This document shows, in pieces, positions 1 to 10,700 of a DNA stretch of 64,000 nt. The notes beneath the pieces are model-generated. The model ran no database searches. It was given only the letters and a program-made list of their open reading frames with translations, and had not been told where the DNA came from. This DNA comes from Opisthocomus hoazin (taxonomy: Eukaryota > Chordata > Aves > Opisthocomiformes > Opisthocomidae), in assembly GCF_030867145.1 (NCBI RefSeq), contig NC_134440.1:9300001-9364000 (forward strand), read 5' to 3'. The position numbers and the translations under genes are program-made. The first letter of the stretch is position 1; the number at the start of each line of letters is the position of its first letter.

Positions 1-1404
1 CTCAGATCCGCAGCAGCCAGTGCCTCCTTGCTGGGGTCTGGGTCCAACCCTGCGCTCCCGAACATCTCCTCCTGTTCCTCCTTGTAGCTCATGGTTTGCA
101 GCTGTGAAAAGACACTGCCTGCACCTGCCCCAGCTCCTCTGGAGGTTTCCTTCTCATTCTTCTCTTCTTAGTCCCCCCACCCTCATCCCGTTCTCCAGTT
201 GGGAGAACACTGGCAGCGCTGGATCCAATCCTGCTGGTCCTCAGTGCTGGGCGGCTGCCACGCTGACTTTCCCCCGGGACAAGAGCTTGGCCCTGAGGTG
301 ACCCGGCTCCGGGTGCCACCTCACCACTCGTGCGTGGCTGCAGCGAGGGGAACGGTGGGGCTGGGGGGCCGGTGCCAGGGTGCCAAGGTGGGACAGAGCT
401 GCCGAGGAGCCGCGTTGCCAGGGCTGTGCCGGTCGGGACCCTCCGATGGGGGAGGTCACCTGCTTGGTTTGGGCATTGGGAACGAAGACAAAGACACCCA
501 GCTGGAACGGAAGGCAACAGGTTCAGGGTCTGTGTCTGCCCGTTTCAGGAGAGAAAGCTCCTAAAAATGCAGCACCCGCAGGTCAGCTGGTGGGGCCCAC
601 TCCTGACGGCGAAGCTGCGCGCGACTTCTAGGAAGGAGAACCTGCTTGGTGCCAGCCCGGACACCTCTGCTTGTTTGGTTGGGTTTGGTTTTCATACCCA
701 AGAGGGTCCAGGGCAGGAGCACCCCAGGAATGAGCAGACTTGGGCATTTCTGTTCTCTTCCTGTTGGATTAGATGGAGGTGGCCGGTAACGCTGCAGCTG
801 GAGATCGTGCCCTGTTTCAAGGGAGAGGGACGCTGGGTGCCTGGGTCTCTGCGCCGAGGTGCCACCTCCCGCAGCCCTGCCGTGCCGCAGCACGGTGCCG
901 CAGCCGCCAGCAGCTCTTGCACGCTGCAGCCTCGGACACGGCCCCCCGAGGCCTCGCCGGGGCTCAGACAGGAACATGGACTGGATGACGGGTCCAGCAT
1001 CTCCCAGCACCCCGGAGCGGAGCGAAGGGCTGGGCAGGCACTGGGGCAGCACCAGTGCGGGAGCCTCCCACACCCCAGGGAGCACTGGGATGACCCCAGC
1101 AAGCACTGGGATGGCTCCAGGCAGCCCCACGCCCACCCTGGGGAGAGGCCAAAAGGACTCCCTTGGCCCAACCATCACCTCCCGGCTTGGCCCGCACCAG
1201 GGAGGTTTCTGTGCACAGACAAGAGAAACCGGCCCACAGGAGGACAGAAACCCCTGGGTTTGTCCAGCTTTGGCGTAAATCCGAGCCCTTCTGCCCACTC
1301 TCGTGGGGGCAGGGTAGGAAAGCTGCCCACGCAGCACCCAGCTCGCTGTCAGGGAGACAGCGCGGGCTCTTCGGGCCCTCCCCTCCAGTAACAACGCCAC
1401 AGCC
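1..1404. other. downstream flank of MARCHF2
   Basis: GC-rich sequence without a recognised exon, repeat or RNA gene. Long open frames here (up to about 353 codons from 330) are low-complexity, overlap on both strands and match no family. In mammals the next gene in this direction is HNRNPM, but nothing of it is seen. Confidence 0.6.
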
Positions 1405-1420
1405 CAGAGTTCGTCTCACT

Positions 1421-1426
1421 TTTATT
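1421..1426 (-). terminator. MARCHF2: MARCHF2 polyadenylation signal
   Basis: AATAAA on the minus strand, preceded by a UGUA-type element (TGTGTAAATAAA) and followed within 40 bases by a GT-rich stretch (CTGTGGCGTTGTTAC). This is the usual arrangement of CFIm, CPSF and CstF sites. Cleavage is expected near 1395-1410. Confidence 0.7.
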
Positions 1427-2005
1427 TACACAATTGCACAGCCCGTTCCCCCGCGACACTGGAAGGCGGCGGGTCAGACACCACAGCCCACAGCCACGCG
1501 CTGACCTCCCCTCCGGGCAGGAGGAGAAGCCTCACAGAGTCGCGGCTGGGTTTTGCAGGGGCACATGCGACATCTCCAGTCATCGGCAGCTACGATCAAG
1601 ACAGCAAAGCTGCGAGCGAAGCCCTGACCGCGCAGCAGCGCAGGGCCGGGTCCCGGCTGCCCCCCGCCAGGGACTTGTGGCTTTCACAGTTGCATATTTG
1701 GATCGGCAGCGGGTTTCCAAACTGAAACACTGGCTCCATCACGTCCTTACGGGGGAAGGTGGGGTGGGACTGCGCGTCCTTCGTTACCTGCCAGAACCAG
1801 GCGCATCACAAGACCAAGCTCCTGGGAGGCAGCCGGGGCTGGGAAGGTTAAATTAGCCCCCCCCCCGTTTTCCCTCGCAGTGAATGCCCTGGTGACTCGG
1901 GGTTTGCCGGGGAGGGGCTGGAGGAAGGGGGACCCCGCACAAGGCACAGAGCAGTGGGGCTCTCGCTGTCGAGGGAAGGGGTGTGCAGAGCGAGGCAGCG
2001 CATGC

Positions 2006-2182
2006 AGGAAACGGGGAGTGGGGGGCCGAGTGACCCCTGCACAGCGGGGAGAAGGGAGGATGCCAGGAAACGGGGAGCGGGGGGCCGAGTGACCCCTGCA
2101 CGGCGGGGAGAAGGGAGGATGCCAGGAAACGGGGAGCGGGGGGCCGAGTGACCCCTGCACGGCGGGGAGAAGGGAGGATGCC
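2006..2182. repeat. 59-bp tandem repeat, 3 copies
   Basis: Three units start at 2006, 2065 and 2124, each beginning AGGAAACGGGGAG and ending GAGGATGCC. Units 2 and 3 are identical, and unit 1 differs by two bases. The repeat lies within the probable MARCHF2 3'UTR. Confidence 0.97.
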
Positions 2183-3863
2183 CGCGGGTGCGTGGCGGAC
2201 AGGAAGAGACAGGCAGGGAGGCTGGCAGAGAGAGGGGAGCGGAGACGCAGAGCCTGGCCGCGGCAGAAGACACGCAGCTGATGAAACCCTCACGGAGAGA
2301 CCAGCCCGGAGCGGCCCGCAGCTGGGCAGAGCCGTGCTGGGGTATCACCGCGCCGCGAGAGAACCCTGGGACGGGAGACGGAGCAGGAGAGCAGGCACAG
2401 GCCAGGCCCCGGGGCTGGAGCCATCCCGCTGAGAGAGACACGGCACTGGCCCCTGCTGCTTGTGCCACCAGCGACTCCCGGCCTAGGGTCTGGGAACAGG
2501 GGACATGTCAGGAAAGGCATCCTGCTTTGCAGCTAGAGAGGAGGAGGAATGGCAACGTGGCGCTTCGAAATCCAGAAATTCCAGGTCTCAATCTAGCAAG
2601 GCATTGGGCTGATCCACGCGGGTTCAGCAACGGGACGCAACGTGTGACTACGTCCCCTCACTGCGGGGACAGGGGCACCCCAGAACCTGCCTCCTCCCTG
2701 CTAGCCACCCTCACCATCACGGGAGCGAGCGCCCAGGCTCACGCCAAGCAGCCGCACACACCTCGGAGCACAACGCCAACGCCAGCGTCCCTGCGGCGCG
2801 GCCCGCTCGTGGGGCTCAGGAAAGCTCAGCGCCAGGCACGGGCATCGTCTGGAGGCAGCGGAGAGGGGCAGGGACCGGAGCCAGACTCAGGGAGACCCTT
2901 GGCAGAGGGCACTCAGAGAGAGGGGGTCGTTAGCTGGAAAGGCAGGTGGATGAAGATGGAGGAGGAAGAGGAGGAGGAATGCCAGCCCCGCAGGAGAAGC
3001 GACCCAGAGCCCGTTCTCCGGGAAGCAGCCAGCTCGGGGCGTTTCGCTGGAGGACACACCAGGGGACGAACCAAACCACAGCAGCTCCTCCGGCTGCTGC
3101 CGAGGAATGTGCAAACACAGCGCACAGAGACAGCCGAGACCACCCGCGTCCCGCCGAGCGGCTGCGGGGCACGGCCTGTCCCGCAAGGTATGGGCGCAAC
3201 CGAGACGACACGAGGTCCAGCCTCAAGATGGTGAAGGGACATCAGCAAACAGAGACTCCAGCTCTCACCTTTCGGGGTTCAGGAAAGCTCCTTTCCAAAT
3301 TTTTTAAAAGCAAAAGGCAACGGTGGGTTTACCTAGCGCGAGCCACCACTTCCCGCCCTCAGATCCTCCATCTACCTTTGCCAGACATACCAAGAGCTGA
3401 GCGCATCCGAGTCCTGGGGATGAGCCAGGATCTGCAAGGAAAGCGTTTTGTGAGATCACGTCTGCACAGGAAAAGATTTTCTCATTTTGAAACTTCTTCT
3501 GCAATTCGCAAAATTACAGTACTTTACAATACAAAATGTCTCCATTCAGTATTACGTCATTTTACTCCTTCTGGGATTATAATAATTATTAAAAACACAC
3601 AACTTTCTAGAAAGGACAGGAACACCACGAAAGAGAGCAGAGAGTAACGGGAAAGGCTGCTGCAGTATTATCAAAACCAATTTAGTGCAAAGGAGCAGGG
3701 GACTTCCAAGAACGGCTGGTGAAAAGTGTTCTTTGTATGCTCGCTTGGAGAAAAGGCATAGATTTAACCTCTGAATGAGATCAGGCTGCCAGCTTCTATA
3801 CTGAAGCTTAGAACATCAACACAAAAGGACTGAAACACAATATGCATGGCCATTAAAAAATAA

Positions 3864-3892
3864 TATTATATATATAGATATATATATATAGA
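3864..3892. repeat. TA-rich simple repeat
   Basis: ATTATATATATAGATATATATATATAG, a short imperfect TA microsatellite in the MARCHF2 3'UTR. Confidence 0.9.
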
Positions 3893-4186
3893 GGGAGATA
3901 TTTTCCACGTATAGTATTTAGTTATGGGAAAGCGTCCCTGCAGACAGGCACATTCTGCCATCTTTTGGGCTGTTCCACACGACAGACGCTGATTATCTGT
4001 CTCTCTGCTGTAGTACAAAGAACGTGCTGACCGCAAGGTCCCTTTGGGTGGGAGGACCGCTTTCTAGGGCCTCCACAGTGGCCGTGTTCCCGTGCAGGCG
4101 GGGACGCTCGGCCCTCTTTGCCTCTGCCAGCCCCGAAGCGCTGCCCTCGCCCCAGCAGCCGTGCGGCGCGGCGGCCGAGGGACGGC

Positions 4187-4345
4187 TCAGACGGTGGTCT
4201 CATCCGCGGTCTTCTTCATCAGCTTGGCGGAGAGGAGGGAGTGGGGCACGGGGTGAGGGCTCCGCGAGGCTGGGATCATCAAGCGGACTTTCTGGTTGGT
4301 CCTTCGCCACTCCGAGTACAGCTGGCAGTGGTAGCGGAACGAAAC
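4187..4345 (-). CDS. MARCHF2: MARCHF2 coding exon 4 (cytosolic tail and stop, residues 195-246)
   Basis: This begins after acceptor TCGCCCGCCAG|GTTTCG with [20 protein letters not shown], the conserved juxtamembrane tail, and ends with TGA at 4189-4187. The last residues, ETTV, fit the class I PDZ-binding consensus, as reported for mammalian MARCHF2 with DLG1. The stretch between about residues 217 and 235 differs strongly from the human tail as I recall it, while the two ends of the tail are conserved. The reading frame is clean and the total protein length is as expected. Confidence 0.95.
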   Translation of the reverse strand, partial: VSFRYHCQLYSEWRRTNQKVRLMIPASRSPHPVPHSLLSAKLMKKTADETTV

Positions 4346-7300
4346 CTGGCGGGCGATAACACATCGGTCTGGTCACCAAAGCCCCGTCGCAAGTGCCGGA
4401 GCCCACAGCGGACCGGGGAGACGCAGCCACCCAGCCGCCCTGTCGTGCTCTCAGTGTATTCCCCGTCAATCCACCAGCACCCCCGGCCAAGCGGGACAGC
4501 ACCGACCCGGGAAGGGTTTGGGGCACGCCACATCCCAAGCCTTTGACAAGGAACCAGTTAATTCCCGGTAGCACCAGGCACGGCTCAGCCAGAGGGGCTT
4601 TCTGGGCAGCACCAGGACTGAGGGATGGAGTTTGCTCAGCTGGGTTTGGGTATCAGGCCAGGGAGATGCGGTGAGGAGGAAACAAGGGGCAAAACGAGGG
4701 GTCCTCCACAGGACCAGCCTGCAGCGGCTGAATCCGACCAGCCTCCTCCCGTCTCGCAGATCCTGCTGGATCTTGGCCCTCTGCAAACGCCTCCTCTCCT
4801 TGGTCTGCAACAACAGGACATCGGCTGGACTCGTGTCTTCTGCCAGCGCTGTGTCCTGGGAGGGTTGTCCTCCCCGGGGGGAGACGGGAGAGGATGCAAA
4901 GGCTGGAGGGGACCCGGGCCAGCCCGGCCCAGGGGCATGAGCTGGGTCTGCAGTTTGAGAGCAGCCCTGCAAGGGGGAGCTTGGAGCTGCGCTTCCCAGC
5001 GGGCTGCCCGCCTCGCTGCGTCCTTCTGCGATCATTAACACCACTGCAGGCCTTCTCACAGCTCCTGCTGAGCCCTCAGCTTTGAAATCAAACTTTTCAC
5101 AGAATCCCAGAATGGTGGGGGTTGGCAGGGCCCTCTGGGGATCCCCCAGCCCAACCCCCTGCCGAAGCAGGGTCACCCAGAGCAGGCTGCACAGCACCGC
5201 GTCCAGGCGGGGCTGGAATTTCTTTTCCACAATTTCTTGAGGAAAGAATAAAACCCAGCATATATTTCCCTCGTATTTATTCTTCTAGAAATCGTGAGCA
5301 AGAAAATTAAATACTGAATCCAGTCAGACACTCATCAAACCCAGGCTTTTGTACTTTGTAAAAGTACAGGAAACATTTAGCTGGCAAAGAGAAGTACCAG
5401 CAAGTTTACCCGACAAGGAAAAGTCAGTATTCCTATTACTTCCGGATAGGTCTCAGACATCTGCTACGAGAAACAGAGCTGTGCCACGGCATTAGGGTAA
5501 TTTAGCTTATTGATCTGTGCAGGGCCCTTTTTCCTGCTGTAGAGGGACAACTGTGAGAATACCAAGAAGCAAAGGCATCTTGCAGTCTTCAGAGACAGGG
5601 TGTGAACAGGGAGCTAATGGTGCAAACCTCCAGGAAAGCTCCTGCTCCACAGGAAGGAGCGGCAGCCTTGGCCACAGCCTCTCTCGCAGCCCTCACCCCG
5701 ACTGCAGCCACCACCACCCACCCACGTACCGGGGATGGGCACGGAAGAACTGCAGTTGAATACGGTAAATGTGAGTCAAAGGGCTTCACTTTATGTCCTT
5801 CTCTGTTCAAGGAAATGTGAAGCACAGCAGAAGCAGAGCCATTTTAGTCACAGAATCATGATTCTCTGATTCAAGACGTATCCAAGACATTCATGTCAAG
5901 ACTACCTATTTCACAAAAACCCACAATTTCTCCATTTCCTCCAGATTTCCAGCTCCTCCAGACCAGTCTTGGGACAGAGAAGAAGGAAGCGCTTCCTCTT
6001 AAGGTTTCCATTTTTAGCTTGGCTTTCTACAGAAAGGAACCCTGTACACACAGCAGCGGAGACTTTCCTCGGCAGCTCCCTGTGCGCTGCAGTCCCTGCG
6101 CGTTTTGCCAGCAGCACCGCCCAGGCACTCTCGCTGCAGGCATCCCCCCCCAGAGCGAGGGCTGCAGCACCCGCTCACCCTCCCCAGGCACCCAAGCCTG
6201 CATGGGAGAGCTGCAAGGAACATCCTAATCCCAGGGAAAGGTGTGACTCGGAGATCAGAGCGTGAGATGGCAGGGAAGCGGGCTGTGGCGCTTCCAGTGC
6301 CCACAGAACTGCCAGCTTTTCGAGGTCCCACTGTTTCTCCTCCAGCAACTGCGCTTCTTCCCTTCCCAAACGGCGCTTCCACGCCAGCAGCTGCAAAATG
6401 GCATCAACAGGACACGAGCACACACACGGCTTTGAACAGCAGAGCCAAAATGAAGGTCCAAACCCAGAAACCCACCTAGCAACAGAACACGAAAGAACTG
6501 AATAGGAAATGGAGGGAAGTCCCTGGCGTGGGAGTCCCGGGCGCAAGTGGGGCTGGGGGAGCCCTGGGGGCTCGGGGAGTGGCAGGGCAGGGAGCTGCTC
6601 CCCAGCCCAGCTGCTCCTCTGGGCGCTCGGCTCGGAGCGCTCACAGATGTGCTACACAGCAAATTCACATTTGCTTTCCCGAGCTTCTGGACTCACTCCA
6701 AGCATCTGCAGGAAGCTCCTTCCCAGCACGGATCAGCTCAGCACCCAGGCAGCATCCAGCGCAGGTCCCCACTAACCCCTGGTGCCTCCAGCCCCGCCAG
6801 CGCAGCCGTAAAGCCGCAGCGGCGCGTCGAGGCAGGCTGGCTACCCAGCCTTGGCTCAGGGCTCCAGTCCAAAAGCCCAGTATCAGAGAGAAGTCAGAGG
6901 TGTCACCAGGGCCGGAGTGTTCCTTGCACACACCCTTCTGTGCTGCTAACATCTTAAAAATATTGTGTAGGAATTTGCTTAGTTGTGGGCCACAGAGAGT
7001 GCCAACAGAGCCAGTCTGCACCTCCTTTGGGCACGGCCAACCTGTGCTGGGCAGCACAAAGCACGGAGGGACACGCTGGCAGATTATTTAGGGGTCAAAC
7101 ATTTCCCAGATTTTATTTTTCCCCTAAAGCACCCAGGTACCAAGCTTGTGTTTCTTCTTGAAAAAACAGGCACAACAGCCGGACCGCTGCCTGCCGCCAG
7201 CCCCAGCCCTTCCAGCCAGCCCCAGCCACGCTGGGGGACGTCTGCGCGTGGGTACCTGACACCCCGGGAACACGGCTCCCGGTCATTCTGGCAAGCAGAT

Positions 7301-7499
7301 GACCAGGAAGTGGTTTCTCCTTCTCAGCAACAACTTTAGCAGCTCCCATTTGAAGATAATTAAATGGACATTCAAGAGAAAGAGCCTGTGGTTTTCTCAC
7401 AAGGGGAGTCAGAAACGGCCGGCTGCAGGGATGCGGTGAGAGCCAGGGCTTCTGTCCCCCTTTTGAACAGAAACAAGGCCCTGGGCAGCAGACACTTAC
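4346..7499 (-). other. MARCHF2: MARCHF2 last intron
   Basis: Bounded by GTAAGT at 7499 and a CAG acceptor at 4346. It holds a short CR1 3'-end fragment (5098-5222) and unique GC-rich sequence. I see no other gene in it. Confidence 0.85.
5098..5222 (-). mobile_element. CR1 LINE 3'-end fragment
   Basis: On the minus strand this reads the typical CR1 tail: Gly-Leu rich sequence equivalent to VLCSLLWVTLLRQGVGLGDP, then the non-coding end finishing CCATTCTGGGATTCTGTG. The copy is 5' truncated to about 125 bp, sits in the last MARCHF2 intron and is sense with the gene. Confidence 0.85.
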
Positions 7500-7709
7500 C
7501 AGCGTCCAAAGGACGTAGATTGTGAAAAGTGCTATCGTCAGTGCTATGAGTCCGATGGCCTCCAGCCGGCTGTTGAACTGCAAATGGTCCTGGGCTCCGC
7601 GCAGACACAGCCAGCCGGAGATCGCTGCCAGGGGAGTAATGAACAGGAAACACACCATGTCGCAGAAAAGGGTCCTCTTCTCGTTGCGGGGACCGGGATC
7701 CTTCAGCCA
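7500..7709 (-). CDS. MARCHF2: MARCHF2 coding exon 3 (two membrane segments, residues 125-194)
   Basis: Exactly 70 codons, phase 0 at both ends, between acceptor CTCCCTGCAG|TGGCTG and donor ACGCTG|GTAAGT. It starts [14 protein letters not shown] and carries both transmembrane segments: [20 protein letters not shown] and [18 protein letters not shown], separated by a short loop with charged residues. This matches the MARCHF2/MARCHF3 hairpin topology with both termini in the cytosol. Loss of this exon alone would keep the frame but remove the membrane anchor (inference). Confidence 0.96.
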
Positions 7710-10700
7710 CTGCAGGGAGGGAGGGAGAAAGGGCATCAGGCAGCGCACGCAGAGCACGCGGCGTGCTAGCAAAGCAGGACTGCCACGCTGGGAAGCTCTC
7801 GCGTGCTCTCCGCAGCCCGTGCATACCTGGTGCATACGCTGAGCTCACATAAACCTTCACAAAAATAGAGCTAGAGAACATCAAGTATATTTTCAACAAC
7901 CAACAAGGGAAAGGGAAGAGACGACTGAGGAATACATGCAGGGGAAGGTAGGAGCTGCCTGGGCTCTCCACTGGATTAGCAAGGAGCAGGCAGCAGCTAG
8001 CAGACAGTTCAGTAAAGCCTGGCTTAGTAAAGATCTGACAGGTCTTGGACTGAGCTTCAACAGAAACATCTCCAGGACTCTGCAACTGGTGTAGGGGCTA
8101 TGGGAAACCAGGGCACTGGGGTCTGTGGCCAGGCCAAGCCACAGGGCAGCTATCCCAAATCCAGCCCGCTGGTTCGTTTTGGAGAACCGTGGCGTTTTAG
8201 AGTTTCACTCCTGATTTAAGTCAAATCTGAACTGCCCAGGTCCACCTGACAGACTGGGCAAGGCAGCTCTGCAGAAGGACAGCTCTCAAGGGTCCGCAGG
8301 GCTTGAGTGAGCCAGGGCAGTGCTGCTCAGGCAGGGCCGTCAGCAGGGAACGCAAACACCCACCCCCCCGGTATTTTCACAGAGACAAAGAGAGGAAAAA
8401 AGCATATCAGCTCAGCAACCAAGAAACCAAGACTGGAGGAAAAAAAGTAGGAAAGTAAAAAGAAAGTGAGTCACTGGCGGAAAGTTTGGCACCTGAGCAC
8501 ACAGGGCAGGACAGCAGCAAAGGGGCCACGGTGTCGGGCTGGCCCCGGCAGAGGAAGGGAATACCATCCCATTTTCTTTTACGGAACAACCCATGCCCAA
8601 ATCTGCATCTTCCTCACAGAGCAAGCCTTGAACCGTTCCTAACGAGACAGCAGCACGACTGTCGGGCGAGGAGGGACACGGGGCAGGGGTGGCTGCTTCC
8701 TCCCAGATCTCAGTGGATCACAAGTGACCGTGAAGGGACAAGGCACGATCACACAGACGCAGCCGCTGACAACTCCACCTTCACGACCGCGAAATCCCAA
8801 AGACCTTTCCATTGCTGGTGGCCATCCACTGGCCACCACATCACAGGCAGAAGAGACCTGCCACGACCAGGACCGAGCCAATTCTGGGGCGTTCCTTCCC
8901 ACTTTCAGGCTCATTTTCTTGCCTCCCAGGCAGCAGGTGATCCATCCATCGCAGCGGAGGTTACCGCGCTTTGCTCTGTGTCACCAAGAGCTTTGCAAGC
9001 GCTGCTCTCTGGCGGGTCTCAAAAATTAGCAGGTTGCAGAATGAAGGCAGCTCTGCTGCAGGCAGGTTTCCCTCAACAGGCAATCTCTAAATGTTCGCTA
9101 CTTTTAGGAGTCCTGACTTGCTTCCAGTGTGGGCTCATTTTAGATACCTGACTTTGACAACAGCATTTGTTCTAGTTTTCCTGGGATTAGGCTATTTTCA
9201 GTCTTTCCTTTCCTTTTTTAGGCTAGCAAGCAGCTCTGGTTCCTACCAATACCCAGGGTTGTCACAGCACAATTTTATTGGGAGTTCTGTATGCTGGGCT
9301 GCTGGATCCTTCCTTCTTTCCTGCACGAGGACAACTGGTCTCATTTAAGATCTTTTTTTTTCCTCAAAAAAAAAAAAAATTGGAGAACATGATCGAAAAG
9401 GCACAGTCGGAGCAGGGAAGGGAATACCCCCAGGGCAGCCAGGGTCAGGCGGGCATGTCCCACGTGGAGCAGGGTGCCCGCTTCTGAACAGGCAGCATGG
9501 AAAGTGACCCGTCCGAGAACTGTGCACACAAAGCTCCTTCCTGCCAGGGGAAGCCACAGTTTAAACAGCAACACAGAAGGGGTGGTGGCAGCTACGCAGG
9601 AAATCAATGGGACCAGTCAAAACAGAGCACAGGTAAGCTGAGGACGTGGCTGGCCAGAAAGAGAAGCAGAAAGTGTTGGCCCGGAAGGAGAGCATGGAAG
9701 GGTGCACACAAGTTAGTGCAGATTTAACTACAGAGAGAGTCTAACGAGACTCAGCAGAGGGGTGAGGACAAGACGAGAAGTGCAGATAACTTTCGTTGAA
9801 ATGGGAAAAAGAGAAGGGGCAGATGGCAAATCCAGGCAAGAACAGCAGCGTAGCTGGGGTGGCCAGAGCCATGGTAGCAGCACTCTCTGCAGACACCTGC
9901 GACGGGACACGAGCTGGCCAAGAATGGAGAGAATGCTGCAGCAACAGATAAGAGCCTGGAATTTCAGCTGGGAGGACTGATAAGCAAGATATTTTAGAGA
10001 CGTGACCTGAAACGTCTGAGAGACCCAAACAGAGCAAGAACAAGTGAAGCTAGAGAGCAAGCTGGGAGCTGAAGAGCACAGACAGATCTGGGGACCAAGT
10101 AAAGTTCCTGCAATAACAGAGGACAAGTTAGAAGCATTATTACAGCCGTTCTGAGCCCGACTCGATAGGCAGCCAGCCAGAAGGAAGTTTCAGAGCAGTC
10201 CCAGCTGCGGTTTGGACAGGAGGAGCTGGGAGCAGGGAGGCAGATCTGCGAGTCCCCCCTTGTGCGGCTCTGCCGAGGAGATTAGTGGTGATGAGCTGCG
10301 TGGGGAAGATAAGGACCACACACGCAGTCCTGAGCAAGCCCAAGAGGACACCAGGGTGGACAGCAGCTCCTCTATGCAGCAAAGCTGCTCCTACAAACAG
10401 TGCATTCGCAGCCCCATCATTCGAAGCCCCGGCCGTGCGCCTGACTTTCCCCACCCCAACCAGCACAGGGCTGCCCCGGCTACTTCGGTGAACGCTGAAT
10501 TACCCCAACCGGACCAACATTCCTCTAGCAGCAGCCCCAGAGCACCCTGTGCCCTGTAAGAGGGCATCTTGAGTCATTTTTGACTCTCGTACAGTAAGAA
10601 TCTCAGGGACCGAAGGCAGATAGGTATTTTATTGCATCTTATTCTATTTACATTCCTTGTGACCTTTGAAACTCCTTCTTCCCCCTCAAATATGTAAAGG

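Larger units (their letters stand above)
1405..4186 (-). other. MARCHF2: MARCHF2 3'UTR (probable)
   Basis: This runs from the stop codon to the first clear AATAAA on the minus strand, about 2.8 kb. I saw no other TTTATT (minus-strand AATAAA) between the stop and 1426, so a single main poly(A) site is inferred. It contains a triplicated 59-bp repeat (2006-2182), a TA-rich tract (3864-3892) and otherwise GC-rich unique sequence. Open frames here are unremarkable. Confidence 0.65.

Noticed and set aside
330-1400. 353-codon plus-strand and 279-codon minus-strand frames at the left edge, considered as HNRNPM or another gene
   Set aside because: Neither resembles RRM or the M-rich repeats of HNRNPM, and the composition is compatible with chance in GC-rich DNA.
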